A DNA stretch of 10,545 nt, taken from positions 1 to 10,545 of the forward strand of contig CAJTYC010000080.1 of assembly GCA_910584185.1 (NCBI GenBank). The letters run 5' to 3'. The stretch comes from an uncultured Muribaculaceae bacterium (GTDB lineage: Bacteria; Bacteroidota; Bacteroidia; Bacteroidales; Muribaculaceae). Made by a program: the position numbers and the translations under genes. Below the pieces are notes generated by a model that saw only the letters and a list, made by a program, of their open reading frames with translations, had not been told where the DNA came from and searched no databases. Positions within the stretch are counted from its first letter, which is position 1; every line of letters starts with the position of its first letter. Shown here piece after piece: positions 1 to 7,822 of the stretch.

Positions 1-85
1 AGAGTTGGCCGCTTTTAGCACCTGACTTTCAGTTGCAACCGAAAGGTTGCGCCTTTCAGTCAGGCACTAAAAGCGACTCAACTCT
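1..85. repeat. Long imperfect inverted repeat / hairpin with GAAA tetraloop
   Basis: The paired blocks are AGAGTTG (1-7) with CAACTCT (79-85), GCTTTTAG (11-18) with CTAAAAGC (67-74), CCTGACT (21-27) with AGTCAGG (58-64), and GCAACC (35-40) with GGTTGC (45-50) around a GAAA loop (41-44). Small internal loops separate the blocks. CTTTCAGT also occurs twice inside (26-33 and 53-60), and GAAAGG (41-46) can pair with CCTTTC (52-57) as an alternative fold. No U-run follows, so it does not look like an ordinary intrinsic terminator. It lies just ahead of the large exported-protein gene, so it could be a leader structure, a processing site, or a mobile palindromic repeat. The pairing is read directly; the role is unknown. 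The left side may be cut by the window edge. Confidence 0.7.
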
Positions 86-125
86 GCGACCCCTATGGGC
101 AAAATTTTTATGAGATGGGCTCTTA
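86..125 (+). repeat. Short intergenic repeat, copy 1 (GACCCC ... TATGAGATGGGCTCTTA)
   Basis: GACCCC (88-93), an A/T-rich middle, and TATGAGATGGGCTCTTA (109-125) are shared with two other intergenic places in this window. The 17-mer matches the reverse complement of 7695-7711 at 16 of 17 positions. Its core TGAGATGGGCTCT (111-123) is the exact reverse complement of 9095-9107. The copy ends 13 nt before the start codon at 139, so it lies in the leader or promoter region of the first gene. I see no clean TAnnTTTG promoter box here. Confidence 0.6.
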
Positions 126-138
126 AAAATTAGCAACT

Positions 139-3100
139 ATGAAACATCTATTGACAACAGCCCTATTGACCCTGTCGGCAGTGTCAATGGCCTGGGCCTC
201 CCCTACCGAGGCATCGAGAGCCAGACGAGTGCAGACTGTCACAGGAGACGGCACGACAATTTATGGAGAAGTGACACATTCGAATTCGATGGATGTCACC
301 ACAGCCGATGGCTTGGCGTGGGGTCTCTACTCTTTCAATGCGTCCAGCCCCATGACTGTCACACCGCTGACGATTCACAATACACTGTGCGCCAACGGTG
401 GTGGTACATATCGCAAGGGCAAGCTCTATTTCACAAGTTACTACGAGGATTTCACAGGCACCCTCGGTTATCTCTACTTCATTGAGATGGACTTGGCCGA
501 CTACTCCATAGAACGTCATGCCCTCACACCTGACACTTACCATGCTATCGCCGCCGACATGACCTATGACCCGGTAGGCGATAAGATATATGGCGTTTCA
601 TTCGACCCTGACGATTACAACCTCACATCTTACATCCTGGTTGACTATAACCTCACAACCGGTTATCCCACCAAGATTTCATCGATTGCCCGCATGTCGG
701 CCATAGCTTCCGACAACATGGGGCAGCTCTGGGGCATACGATACTCCGACGGCAAACTTGTCAAAATCGACAAGATGACGGGTGCCGTGACCGAAGTGGG
801 AGCCACCGGTGTAAACCCGATATATAACGGCACAGCTTGCTTTGACTTTGAAACCGGCAAACTATATTGGGCCACCAACGAACGTTCCACTGAGAAGTCA
901 GGCCTCTACCAGATCGACACCACGACCGGTGCTGCAGGGCTGATTTCGATGTTCCCCGACGGAGAATCCATGTCTTCTCTTTACATCCCGAGAGCCGACG
1001 ATATTGTGACACTCAACCCTGTCACCAATCTCACCGCAAATTTCGAGGGAACTTCCACTGAGGGCTCAATAAGCTTTACAGCTCCGGCAACTACCAAAAC
1101 CGGAACTGCACTCACCGGTGACGTCACCATCTCAGGCTACCTTGACGGCACCCTCAACTTCGCCGTGCCTGTAGCCCCCGGTGCAACATCATCGCGAAAC
1201 TTCACGCTCTCGCAGGGTATGCACTCCATTGAGGTGATTGCAACTCATCCCACCGGCGGTAAATCCGAGCGCACAAAGCTTGACTTCTACGTAGGTTCAG
1301 ACGGGCCTGCCGCAGTGACCAACCTTAACGTCACCAAACAGTCTGACACATCTATCAAGCTGACTTGGGATGCCCCGACCGTGGGCGAACATGGAGGCAC
1401 AATCAATCCGGCACTCGTTTATTACAAAATAACACGCTTGCCCGACGGCAAGACCCTGACTGATGAGGCTACAGGCACGTCATATATCGACAATATTCCA
1501 AATGGTCTCTTACGCAGATACTCCTACGATGTGACCGCATACTACAAGAATATCGAGGGAGCCACCGCCTCATCTCCCGAGGTTGAACTCGGCACTCCGG
1601 CAGCTATGCCCTACTTGCAGACATTCGACACGATGGATGACTACAAGACATTCGTAATCAAAGACTGCAATAAGGATACAAATCGTCCCGGCGAAGGCAT
1701 CTGGGGTTGGGAACAGGCCAAGCAATGCGCTGCCTACAAGTACCACACACTGCTCCCCGGCGACGACTGGCTCATCACTCCCGGCTTCGAATTGAAGAAA
1801 GGTCAGACATATCGCCTTAAGTTCAAGAGCATGGGTGGCCGTCTCTACGCTGAAACTCTCGAAATCAAATTGGGCAAAGGTTATGCCCCCTCTGATTTCA
1901 ACCAGACTCTCATGCAACGCACCGACATCCTTTCTCCTAACCTGACCATGGACGAGCGCATCATCACATTTGACGTGCAGGAGGATGGACATTACTACAT
2001 CGGCTTCCACGCCATTTCTGTAAAAGGTCAGTTCTGGCTTTATATTGACGACGTGGCTGTGGAGGAAGGTCCCGCTATGTCTGCCCCGTGCCTTGTGTCT
2101 GAATTTAAAGCTGTCCCCGGTGCCAACGCCAATTCTGTTGACGTGACGTTCGTTGCACCTGATAAGGATATCTTCGGAAACAACCTTGACAACCTCGAAA
2201 AAGTCAAGATACTTCGCGACGGCACTGAAGTTAAGGTATTCAGCACCGCAGACGGACTCGCAATCGGTAAGAACATGAGTTGGACTGACACGAACGTGGC
2301 AGAAGGCAAGCACACTTACACCGCCATAGCCGCCAACTCCAATGGCGACGGCAACCCTGCCGCTGCTGATGTATACGCCGGCCTTGACACTCCCGTTGCA
2401 GTCGCTTCCGTGACTCACACAACTGCCGACGGCAAGAATGCCACAATCACCTGGACTGCATCTTCTACCGGCGTAAACGGAGGTAGCGTGGCTTATGAGC
2501 CTGTGAAATATGACATCATCGACAACTTCGGCAACACTGTGGCTCAGGATGTGGAAGGCACAACTTACACGACAGAAGTCAACACTGCCGACGGTCAGAA
2601 GTCCATTTTCTATTCTGTAAAAGCATCTAACAGCAAAGGAAAATCTGAAGCGGTAGCCACAGATTTCATCACATATGGTGAGGCATACAAGAACGCATTT
2701 GCAGAATCGTTTGCAGGTGGCAAGAAGACCACTACAAGCGGCTGGATTTCGCGATTCCTCACACCTCTGACATATGTCAACGAGTTCTATGGCCGCGACT
2801 TCAGCTTCAGCCACAAGCCCAACGACAAAGACCGCGGCCCCAAGCCCGAAGCACAGGACAAGGATGGCGGTATGCTCGTGGCATACACAGACTTCCTTGA
2901 TGTTGAGAAACGCATGATTTCTCCGAAAATCAATGTGTCCGGCTTGAAAAATCCTGTACTCTCTTTCTGGTTCTACCACTACTACAACCCCGACCTCGAG
3001 AATGGTTTCTCCACTGAAAAGGAGACCATGCAGGTTGAAGCGCTTGTTGATGGTGAATACAAGGCCCTGACCGAACGCCCTATTCTCCTCATCAACGGCA

Positions 3101-4611
3101 ACGGTTGGTATCGCTATGACCTGCCTCTCAAAGAAGCAGTGGGCGCAAAAGACTTCCAAGTAGCATTCCGCACACACCACTACATCAGCTACGACATGCA
3201 CGTTGACAACATCACCGTACATGACACTCCCGACAACGACCTCCAGCTCACATCGTTCACCCTCCCCTCAAGCATTGCTGTCAACTCTTCACGCGACGCT
3301 GTGGTGACCGTATTCAACAACGGTATGACACCCGCTGAGGATTTCGCGGTTGAACTTCTCCGCAACGGTGAAGTTGTCGCAACTCAATCTGCTGAATCAC
3401 CCCTACAGTTTGCCAAGGAAATGAAATTCTCATTCCCGGTAACTCCGACTATTATGGACGCAGGCAAGAGCTTTGACTATAGCGCACGAATCATTTTTGC
3501 AGCCGATGAAAACCCGACCGACAATAATTCGTCGACAATCAACGTAGTCATACCCTCCAACAATCTGCCCAAGGTGACAGACCTGACCGCCAAGGCCCGC
3601 AACGGTGCAGTGATTCTCTCATGGAATGACCCCGACATCAACAGCAGCGGCACAGTGACCGACGGCTTCGAGGCTTACGAACCCTTCACCATCTCCAATT
3701 TCGGTGCATGGACACTTGTCGACAATGACGGCAGCCTCACCTACACTATCTCTAACAGCGAGAGCGAGAGCGGTGACTATGAATATCCCAACGCCGGCTA
3801 CCAGATGGCTTTCCAGGCACTCAATCCGGGCAAAGCGGGAATCAAGGGCAACCTGTGGACTCCTTATCTCGGCGAACAGATAGCCGTATGCTTCGCAGCC
3901 GCAGAACGCAGCAATGATGACTGGCTTATCTCTCCCGAAGTCAAGGGTGGCTCAAAGGTTACGTTTATGGCAAAGAGTGTCGTAGCGAACTATGGACTCG
4001 AACGCTTCAACTTCTGCTACACCACCGAAGAGGGTGAGGCCGACATTACTAAGTTTAAGGCAATGGAAAGCACCGTGACAGTACCTGCCACCGAATGGAC
4101 TAAATATGAGTTCACGCTCCCCGCAGATGCCCGTCGCTTCGCAATCAATTGCGTTTCCGACAATGCCTATGCTCTTCTCATCGATGAAGTGACTTACGAA
4201 AGCGAACATGCCGATGTGCTCGAATTCCGTGGCTACAATGTCTATCTCGACGGCAAGCAAATCAATGATGCCATCGTGGAGGAGAATGAGTTCACCGATG
4301 CTAATCCGCAGACCGAAGGCCAGCATGTTTACAACGTGACGGCAATCTACGACAAGGGTGAATCCGGACTTTCCAACGACTGTCTTGTAGACCTCGCCGG
4401 AACAACCACACTGGAGGCTGACGGAATGCGCGTTGAAGTCCGCAAGGGCGGAATCGCCGTGATAAATGCAGGTGGACGTAAAGTCACCATAGCTTCTGTA
4501 AACGGCATGGTAATCTTCAACGAGGAAGTGGGCGATTACGCTCTTATCTCACTCGAACCGGGTATCTATATGCTCCGCTGCGGAGACCGTAACATAAAGA
4601 TTATGATATGA
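139..4611 (+). CDS. Large exported multidomain protein: propeller, FN3 and choice-of-anchor J modules, sorting-type C-terminus
   Basis: A 1490-residue protein predicted to leave the cell. Residues 1-20 are a signal peptide ending AWA, with likely cleavage before SPTEA. Residues about 40-285 have spaced blade-like motifs (GKLYFTS, DKIYGVSFD, GQLWGIRYSDGKL, GKLYWATN) suggesting a beta-propeller. Then follow two FN3-like domains (about 290-388, 390-486), a choice-of-anchor J jelly roll (490-643, with GDDWLITP and WLYIDDVAVEEG), two FN3 domains (648-748, 752-846), a second jelly roll (850-1028, with RMISPKINV and HVDNITV), and a CARDB-like domain (1033-1139). A last FN3 follows, split around a third jelly roll (NDDWLISPEVKGG at 1259-1271). 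The tail (about 1423-1490, with LEPGIYMLR and a basic end) resembles a type A type IX secretion sorting domain. ATG 139 is chosen because it gives the signal peptide. It overlaps the next gene by 4 nt. Likely an adhesin or glycan/protein-binding surface protein; no catalytic motif was seen and the exact function is unknown. Confidence 0.85.
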   Translation: MKHLLTTALLTLSAVSMAWASPTEASRARRVQTVTGDGTTIYGEVTHSNSMDVTTADGLAWGLYSFNASSPMTVTPLTIHNTLCANGGGTYRKGKLYFTSYYEDFTGTLGYLYFIEMDLADYSIERHALTPDTYHAIAADMTYDPVGDKIYGVSFDPDDYNLTSYILVDYNLTTGYPTKISSIARMSAIASDNMGQLWGIRYSDGKLVKIDKMTGAVTEVGATGVNPIYNGTACFDFETGKLYWATNERSTEKSGLYQIDTTTGAAGLISMFPDGESMSSLYIPRADDIVTLNPVTNLTANFEGTSTEGSISFTAPATTKTGTALTGDVTISGYLDGTLNFAVPVAPGATSSRNFTLSQGMHSIEVIATHPTGGKSERTKLDFYVGSDGPAAVTNLNVTKQSDTSIKLTWDAPTVGEHGGTINPALVYYKITRLPDGKTLTDEATGTSYIDNIPNGLLRRYSYDVTAYYKNIEGATASSPEVELGTPAAMPYLQTFDTMDDYKTFVIKDCNKDTNRPGEGIWGWEQAKQCAAYKYHTLLPGDDWLITPGFELKKGQTYRLKFKSMGGRLYAETLEIKLGKGYAPSDFNQTLMQRTDILSPNLTMDERIITFDVQEDGHYYIGFHAISVKGQFWLYIDDVAVEEGPAMSAPCLVSEFKAVPGANANSVDVTFVAPDKDIFGNNLDNLEKVKILRDGTEVKVFSTADGLAIGKNMSWTDTNVAEGKHTYTAIAANSNGDGNPAAADVYAGLDTPVAVASVTHTTADGKNATITWTASSTGVNGGSVAYEPVKYDIIDNFGNTVAQDVEGTTYTTEVNTADGQKSIFYSVKASNSKGKSEAVATDFITYGEAYKNAFAESFAGGKKTTTSGWISRFLTPLTYVNEFYGRDFSFSHKPNDKDRGPKPEAQDKDGGMLVAYTDFLDVEKRMISPKINVSGLKNPVLSFWFYHYYNPDLENGFSTEKETMQVEALVDGEYKALTERPILLINGNGWYRYDLPLKEAVGAKDFQVAFRTHHYISYDMHVDNITVHDTPDNDLQLTSFTLPSSIAVNSSRDAVVTVFNNGMTPAEDFAVELLRNGEVVATQSAESPLQFAKEMKFSFPVTPTIMDAGKSFDYSARIIFAADENPTDNNSSTINVVIPSNNLPKVTDLTAKARNGAVILSWNDPDINSSGTVTDGFEAYEPFTISNFGAWTLVDNDGSLTYTISNSESESGDYEYPNAGYQMAFQALNPGKAGIKGNLWTPYLGEQIAVCFAAAERSNDDWLISPEVKGGSKVTFMAKSVVANYGLERFNFCYTTEEGEADITKFKAMESTVTVPATEWTKYEFTLPADARRFAINCVSDNAYALLIDEVTYESEHADVLEFRGYNVYLDGKQINDAIVEENEFTDANPQTEGQHVYNVTAIYDKGESGLSNDCLVDLAGTTTLEADGMRVEVRKGGIAVINAGGRKVTIASVNGMVIFNEEVGDYALISLEPGIYMLRCGDRNIKIMI

Positions 4612-7535
4612 TGAAACAAAAATTTAATCTATTACTAGCATCGGCAGCCATTGCGCTGCCGGTGCTTGCCGCATCTTTGCCCTTTACCGAGGCTTTCGAG
4701 TCCGGTATGGGTGAATTTACGCACGAGGATGCCAACAACGATGGCATAACATTCAAGACCCTGAGCTATTACGGCTATAATTATTCCGATGGCCTGCAAT
4801 ATCCGGGTTCGGCAACCGAAGCGGCCAATGACTGGCTCTTCTCCCCGGCCATGAGCCTGCGTGCCGGTTACATATATGAACTCACTTTCCGCTATAAGGT
4901 TACATCCTCGGGATCCACGCAGCGCATCGAGTGGAAGGCCGGCACCTCCGCTGAATCAGCCGCAATGACTGTCAATGTAGCCGAGGCCAAGGAATACACT
5001 TACAACTATGGCTCATGGGCACAAGAAACAGTGCGCGTCTCAGTGCCGACCGACGGTGAATATCATATCGGACTGCACGTCATCAGCGACGCCGGCCAGG
5101 GTGCCCTTTATCTCGACCAGATTGAAATAGCCGAGGGTGTTAACGGCAACGCCCCCTTGGCACCGGAGGTCAAGGCACCGGTATTTGCAGTGTCGGACGA
5201 TGCACTATCCGCCTCGTTCGAGATTACACTACCCTCCCAAAATGCACTTGGCTCAGACCTGAATGTCACGGAACTCACCACCTACGTGAGCCGCGATGGT
5301 GAGAATCTGGATGTATCTATCAAGGGCGCGCCCGGAGAGACCTTAACCTATACCGACCCTGACACGCCTCTTGCAGCTACGACATATACCTTCACATGTG
5401 CTGACGGCGACTTGTCGAGTCCCGCCGTGGAGGTGCGTTCCAACCCCAATATCGGCACTCCGATGGCCGTGGAGTCACTCAATGTGATTCAGGATGGCAA
5501 TTCATTCCACCTCTCATGGCCGGCTGTAACTGAAGCTACTTCCGAGAGCGCAATATTCATCCCCTCGCAGGTGCGATACCTTGTGAAGTGCGGAGCAGTC
5601 ACTGTGGCCGACAACATTGCCGAACTCGAGGCCGACTTCACTTACCCCATGCCTGAGCAGGGCCAGGAGGCCGTATCGTTCACCATCGTCGCTATGGCCG
5701 GATTACGTTCGTCTGCCGTACTCAAGAGCGCTTCATACATGGTAGGCAATCCGTATGCCGGCGAGTTCAATGAGTCTTTCGCCAACCGCGCGTACGAAAA
5801 CCTGACATGGAGTGTCGAGAATGATGAGAACTACAAGTGGCAACCATCCACCGGAAGCTTATACAGTCCCGTGGTAAATCCTCAGGACAATGATGGCGGT
5901 TGCCTGGAGTTCTCTAACAGCAATATGGTGAATCTCCACATTTGGTCACCCATGCTCGACCTCACTTCGCTGACCAACGCCAAGCTTAAGTTCTGGGTAT
6001 ACCTCCAGCCCACGGCATATTACGAGCCAAGCATCCAGCCCGGATTCCTTACTGCCGGTCAGGAGACGCTACTCGGTGATCCAATCCCCCTTAAAAGCGG
6101 CGATGCTGAGGGTTGGACCGAGTTCACCTTCGACCTTCCGGAGTCTGCCATGCAGCATAACACTCAACTCTTTTTCATAGGCTTCGGTGGCTCTTATGGC
6201 AAGATGTTCATCGACAACATCTCTATCAGAAGCTATCTTGAACACAACCTCGCGGTAAAGGCCACTGCTCCGGTGCGCAGTCTCGAGATTGGACAGGAAG
6301 TCAACTTCACTGCTGAGGTAATCAACAAGGGTGTCTCTGACGAGAACAACTACACCGTGACTCTGCTTGCCGATGGTGAGGAGATTACTACAGTTGAGGG
6401 TACGGAGGTCAAGGCCATGGCGGAAAGTGTGGTGAGCGTTCCCTTCAAGGTGCTTCCCAAGTATGCAGACTCAGATGTGACGTTCACGCTACGTGTCAAC
6501 ATGGAGTCTGAAATGGACATTGCAGACAATAGCTGCGAGCTGACCATCCCGGTCAATGCCAACGAGCTTAAGACGGTCGATGAACTTCGTGCTGAGGTAG
6601 ACAACACCAACGTTCTTGTGACTCTCAACTGGCAGGCCCCTGAGGTTTCTATCGAACCGACCTATACAGAAATCACGGAGAGCTTCGAGACTTGGACAGC
6701 CGGAACAATAGAGGCCGAGAATGGTTGGACATTCATTGATAGCGATGAGCAGAAGCAGAACGGTATCAACGATGTAAATGCCGGCATCAACTTCGCAGCC
6801 ATGATTGCCGAGAACTTCACCGCCTCCTATTCATGGAATCCGTCGCTGACAAGCCATGATGGGGAGAAATGTCTCGCCATAACGCAGCTACAGTCGTACT
6901 ACAACACAGACTCCGACAACTGGGTAATCTCGCCCGAGGTCAAGGGAGGTTCAATTCTTAGCTTCTATGCCATGGCATTCACCGGCAGCTATGGTGACCC
7001 GGAGAGTTTCGACGTTATGTGGTCAGCCGGTGGCACCGCAGCCGACGACTTCACCATCATTGCCACCTCAAGCGCACCAAAGAGTGAGTGGACAAGATTC
7101 GAGTACCTGCTTCCGGCCACTGCCAGCCGATTTGCCATACGCGTGCATGGTCGTCACAGCAACCCCGTAATGTTCGACTCTTTCACGTTCACACAGAAGA
7201 GTGAGCCTGCCATACCTACCGGCTTCAACGTATATCGCGACCACATGCTTCTCTGCACATTGCCCGTAGAGAGCGAGAGCCATGTTGACGCAGCCCCGGT
7301 GGAAGGACAAGAGCATGTATACCACGTCACTGCCCTTTACGACAAGGGAGAATCGATGTACAGCAACGAGGCAAAGGCCACAATGGACGTGAACGCATCG
7401 ATAGGGATCGTCACCGATAGCGACACCGACGAGCAATACTTCACCCTCGACGGTCTGAAGATTGAAAATCCGGCAAAAGGCACGATGGTGATAGTCAAGA
7501 AGCAAGGCAAGGCAACCAAGGTGATAGTCAAGTAA
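4608..7535 (+). CDS. Exported choice-of-anchor J / FN3 multidomain protein, paralogue of the upstream gene
   Basis: A 975-residue protein with a signal peptide (MMKQKFNLLL... to about residue 22, ALPVLAA). Domain order: jelly roll 1 (24-176, with NDWLFSP and ALYLDQIEIAEG), FN3 (183-280), FN3 (283-380), jelly roll 2 (382-543, with IWSPMLDL and MFIDNISI), and a CARDB-like domain (545-650, with VINKGVSDENNYTVTLLADG). Then comes an FN3 beginning at VDELRAEV (657) that is interrupted by jelly roll 3 (686-863, DNWVISPEVKGG) and resumes at GFNVYRD (872) through YHVTALYDKGES (905-916). The tail (YFTLDGLKIENPAKG ... KVIVK) is a short form of the C-terminal tail common in Bacteroidales secreted proteins. 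The order matches residues about 488-1490 of the upstream protein, so the pair probably arose by duplication. ATG 4608 gives an ATGA stop/start overlap; ATG 4611 is an equally possible start one codon in. No Shine-Dalgarno is seen, and coupled translation is likely. Ligand unknown. Confidence 0.85.
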   Translation: MMKQKFNLLLASAAIALPVLAASLPFTEAFESGMGEFTHEDANNDGITFKTLSYYGYNYSDGLQYPGSATEAANDWLFSPAMSLRAGYIYELTFRYKVTSSGSTQRIEWKAGTSAESAAMTVNVAEAKEYTYNYGSWAQETVRVSVPTDGEYHIGLHVISDAGQGALYLDQIEIAEGVNGNAPLAPEVKAPVFAVSDDALSASFEITLPSQNALGSDLNVTELTTYVSRDGENLDVSIKGAPGETLTYTDPDTPLAATTYTFTCADGDLSSPAVEVRSNPNIGTPMAVESLNVIQDGNSFHLSWPAVTEATSESAIFIPSQVRYLVKCGAVTVADNIAELEADFTYPMPEQGQEAVSFTIVAMAGLRSSAVLKSASYMVGNPYAGEFNESFANRAYENLTWSVENDENYKWQPSTGSLYSPVVNPQDNDGGCLEFSNSNMVNLHIWSPMLDLTSLTNAKLKFWVYLQPTAYYEPSIQPGFLTAGQETLLGDPIPLKSGDAEGWTEFTFDLPESAMQHNTQLFFIGFGGSYGKMFIDNISIRSYLEHNLAVKATAPVRSLEIGQEVNFTAEVINKGVSDENNYTVTLLADGEEITTVEGTEVKAMAESVVSVPFKVLPKYADSDVTFTLRVNMESEMDIADNSCELTIPVNANELKTVDELRAEVDNTNVLVTLNWQAPEVSIEPTYTEITESFETWTAGTIEAENGWTFIDSDEQKQNGINDVNAGINFAAMIAENFTASYSWNPSLTSHDGEKCLAITQLQSYYNTDSDNWVISPEVKGGSILSFYAMAFTGSYGDPESFDVMWSAGGTAADDFTIIATSSAPKSEWTRFEYLLPATASRFAIRVHGRHSNPVMFDSFTFTQKSEPAIPTGFNVYRDHMLLCTLPVESESHVDAAPVEGQEHVYHVTALYDKGESMYSNEAKATMDVNASIGIVTDSDTDEQYFTLDGLKIENPAKGTMVIVKKQGKATKVIVK

Positions 7536-7541
7536 CCCGCG

Positions 7542-7572
7542 GACTTTTGCAAGACCACTACTTGCAAAAGTC
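7542..7572. repeat. Perfect 12-bp stem-loop after the adhesin-like pair
   Basis: GACTTTTGCAAG (7542-7553) and CTTGCAAAAGTC (7561-7572) pair perfectly around the 7-nt loop ACCACTA, starting 7 nt after the stop codon. The next bases (AAATCAGATTTAAG) contain no T-run, so this is not a classical intrinsic terminator in either direction. It could stabilise the 3' end of the transcript or be a protein-binding palindrome. The pairing is certain; the function is not. Confidence 0.7.
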
Positions 7573-7594
7573 AAATCAGATTTAAGTTTCCCGA

Positions 7595-7652
7595 CCTCCA
7601 CGGACTTTGTATCGGCGGCTCAACCGCCGGCAAGCCGTGGAGGCTTTCTTTT
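7595..7652 (+). terminator. Intrinsic terminator of the two-gene exported-protein operon
   Basis: CCTCCACGG (7595-7603) pairs with CCGTGGAGG (7635-7643). Inside, CGGCGG (7613-7618) pairs with CCGCCG (7624-7629) around CTCAA. The GC-rich two-tier stem is followed directly by CTTTCTTTT (7644-7652), the expected U-rich tract. It lies 60 nt beyond the stop at 7535 and separates the pair from the downstream transporter gene. Confidence 0.85.
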
Positions 7653-7694
7653 GACACAAACAAAAAAGTTAAGGACATAATCAATTCTCGCGAC

Positions 7695-7722
7695 TAAGAC
7701 CCCATCTCATACCAGAGAGTTG
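7695..7722 (-). repeat. Short intergenic repeat, copy 2 (inverted relative to copy 1)
   Basis: TAAGACCCCATCTCATA (7695-7711) is the reverse complement, with one mismatch, of 109-125. AGAGTTG (7716-7722) matches both hairpin ends at 1-7 and, inverted, 79-85. Thus both the 17-mer and the heptamer of the first copy recur together, but separated by 4 nt here and by 23 nt there. CTAAGACCCC (7694-7703) is also the exact reverse complement of 9121-9130 in copy 3. The copy lies upstream of the transporter gene. Confidence 0.6.
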
Positions 7723-7740
7723 TCTAAGTGGGACGAGTGA

Positions 7741-7813
7741 GGATTTGAATTGGATATAGCCTCGGTGGCGATTCAACAATCCAGGAGTTTTCCTTGTTAT
7801 TCATCTATAACAA
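7741..7813 (+). promoter_or_regulatory. Potentially structured leader of the CNNM/CorC transporter gene
   Basis: Two stem-loops can form before the start codon. In the first, GGATT (7741-7745) pairs with AATCC (7778-7782) and TGAAT (7746-7750) with ATTCA (7771-7775), leaving a 2-nt bulge; a small GCC/GGC tip (7759-7761 with 7767-7769) lies inside. In the second, TTGTTAT (7794-7800) pairs perfectly with ATAACAA (7807-7813) around a 6-nt loop, ending 9 nt before ATG 7823. No known riboswitch consensus is recognised and no clean TAnnTTTG box is visible. A regulatory role is inference only. Confidence 0.35.
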
Positions 7814-7822
7814 CTTCAACTT

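Noticed and set aside
1..85. Integron attC site
   Set aside because: It has long imperfect pairing, but I could not fit the conserved attC end motifs in the right places, and no integrase or cassette array is present.
1570..3222. 550-codon open frame on the minus strand inside the first large gene
   Set aside because: It is fully antisense to a well-supported exported protein, its translation is rich in Val, Cys and His with no domain or signal recognised, and it has no start context of its own. It is a shadow of the codon bias on the other strand.
7068..7601. 177-codon minus-strand open frame across the end of the second gene
   Set aside because: It overlaps coding sequence, the 12-bp hairpin and the terminator, and shows no recognisable domain.
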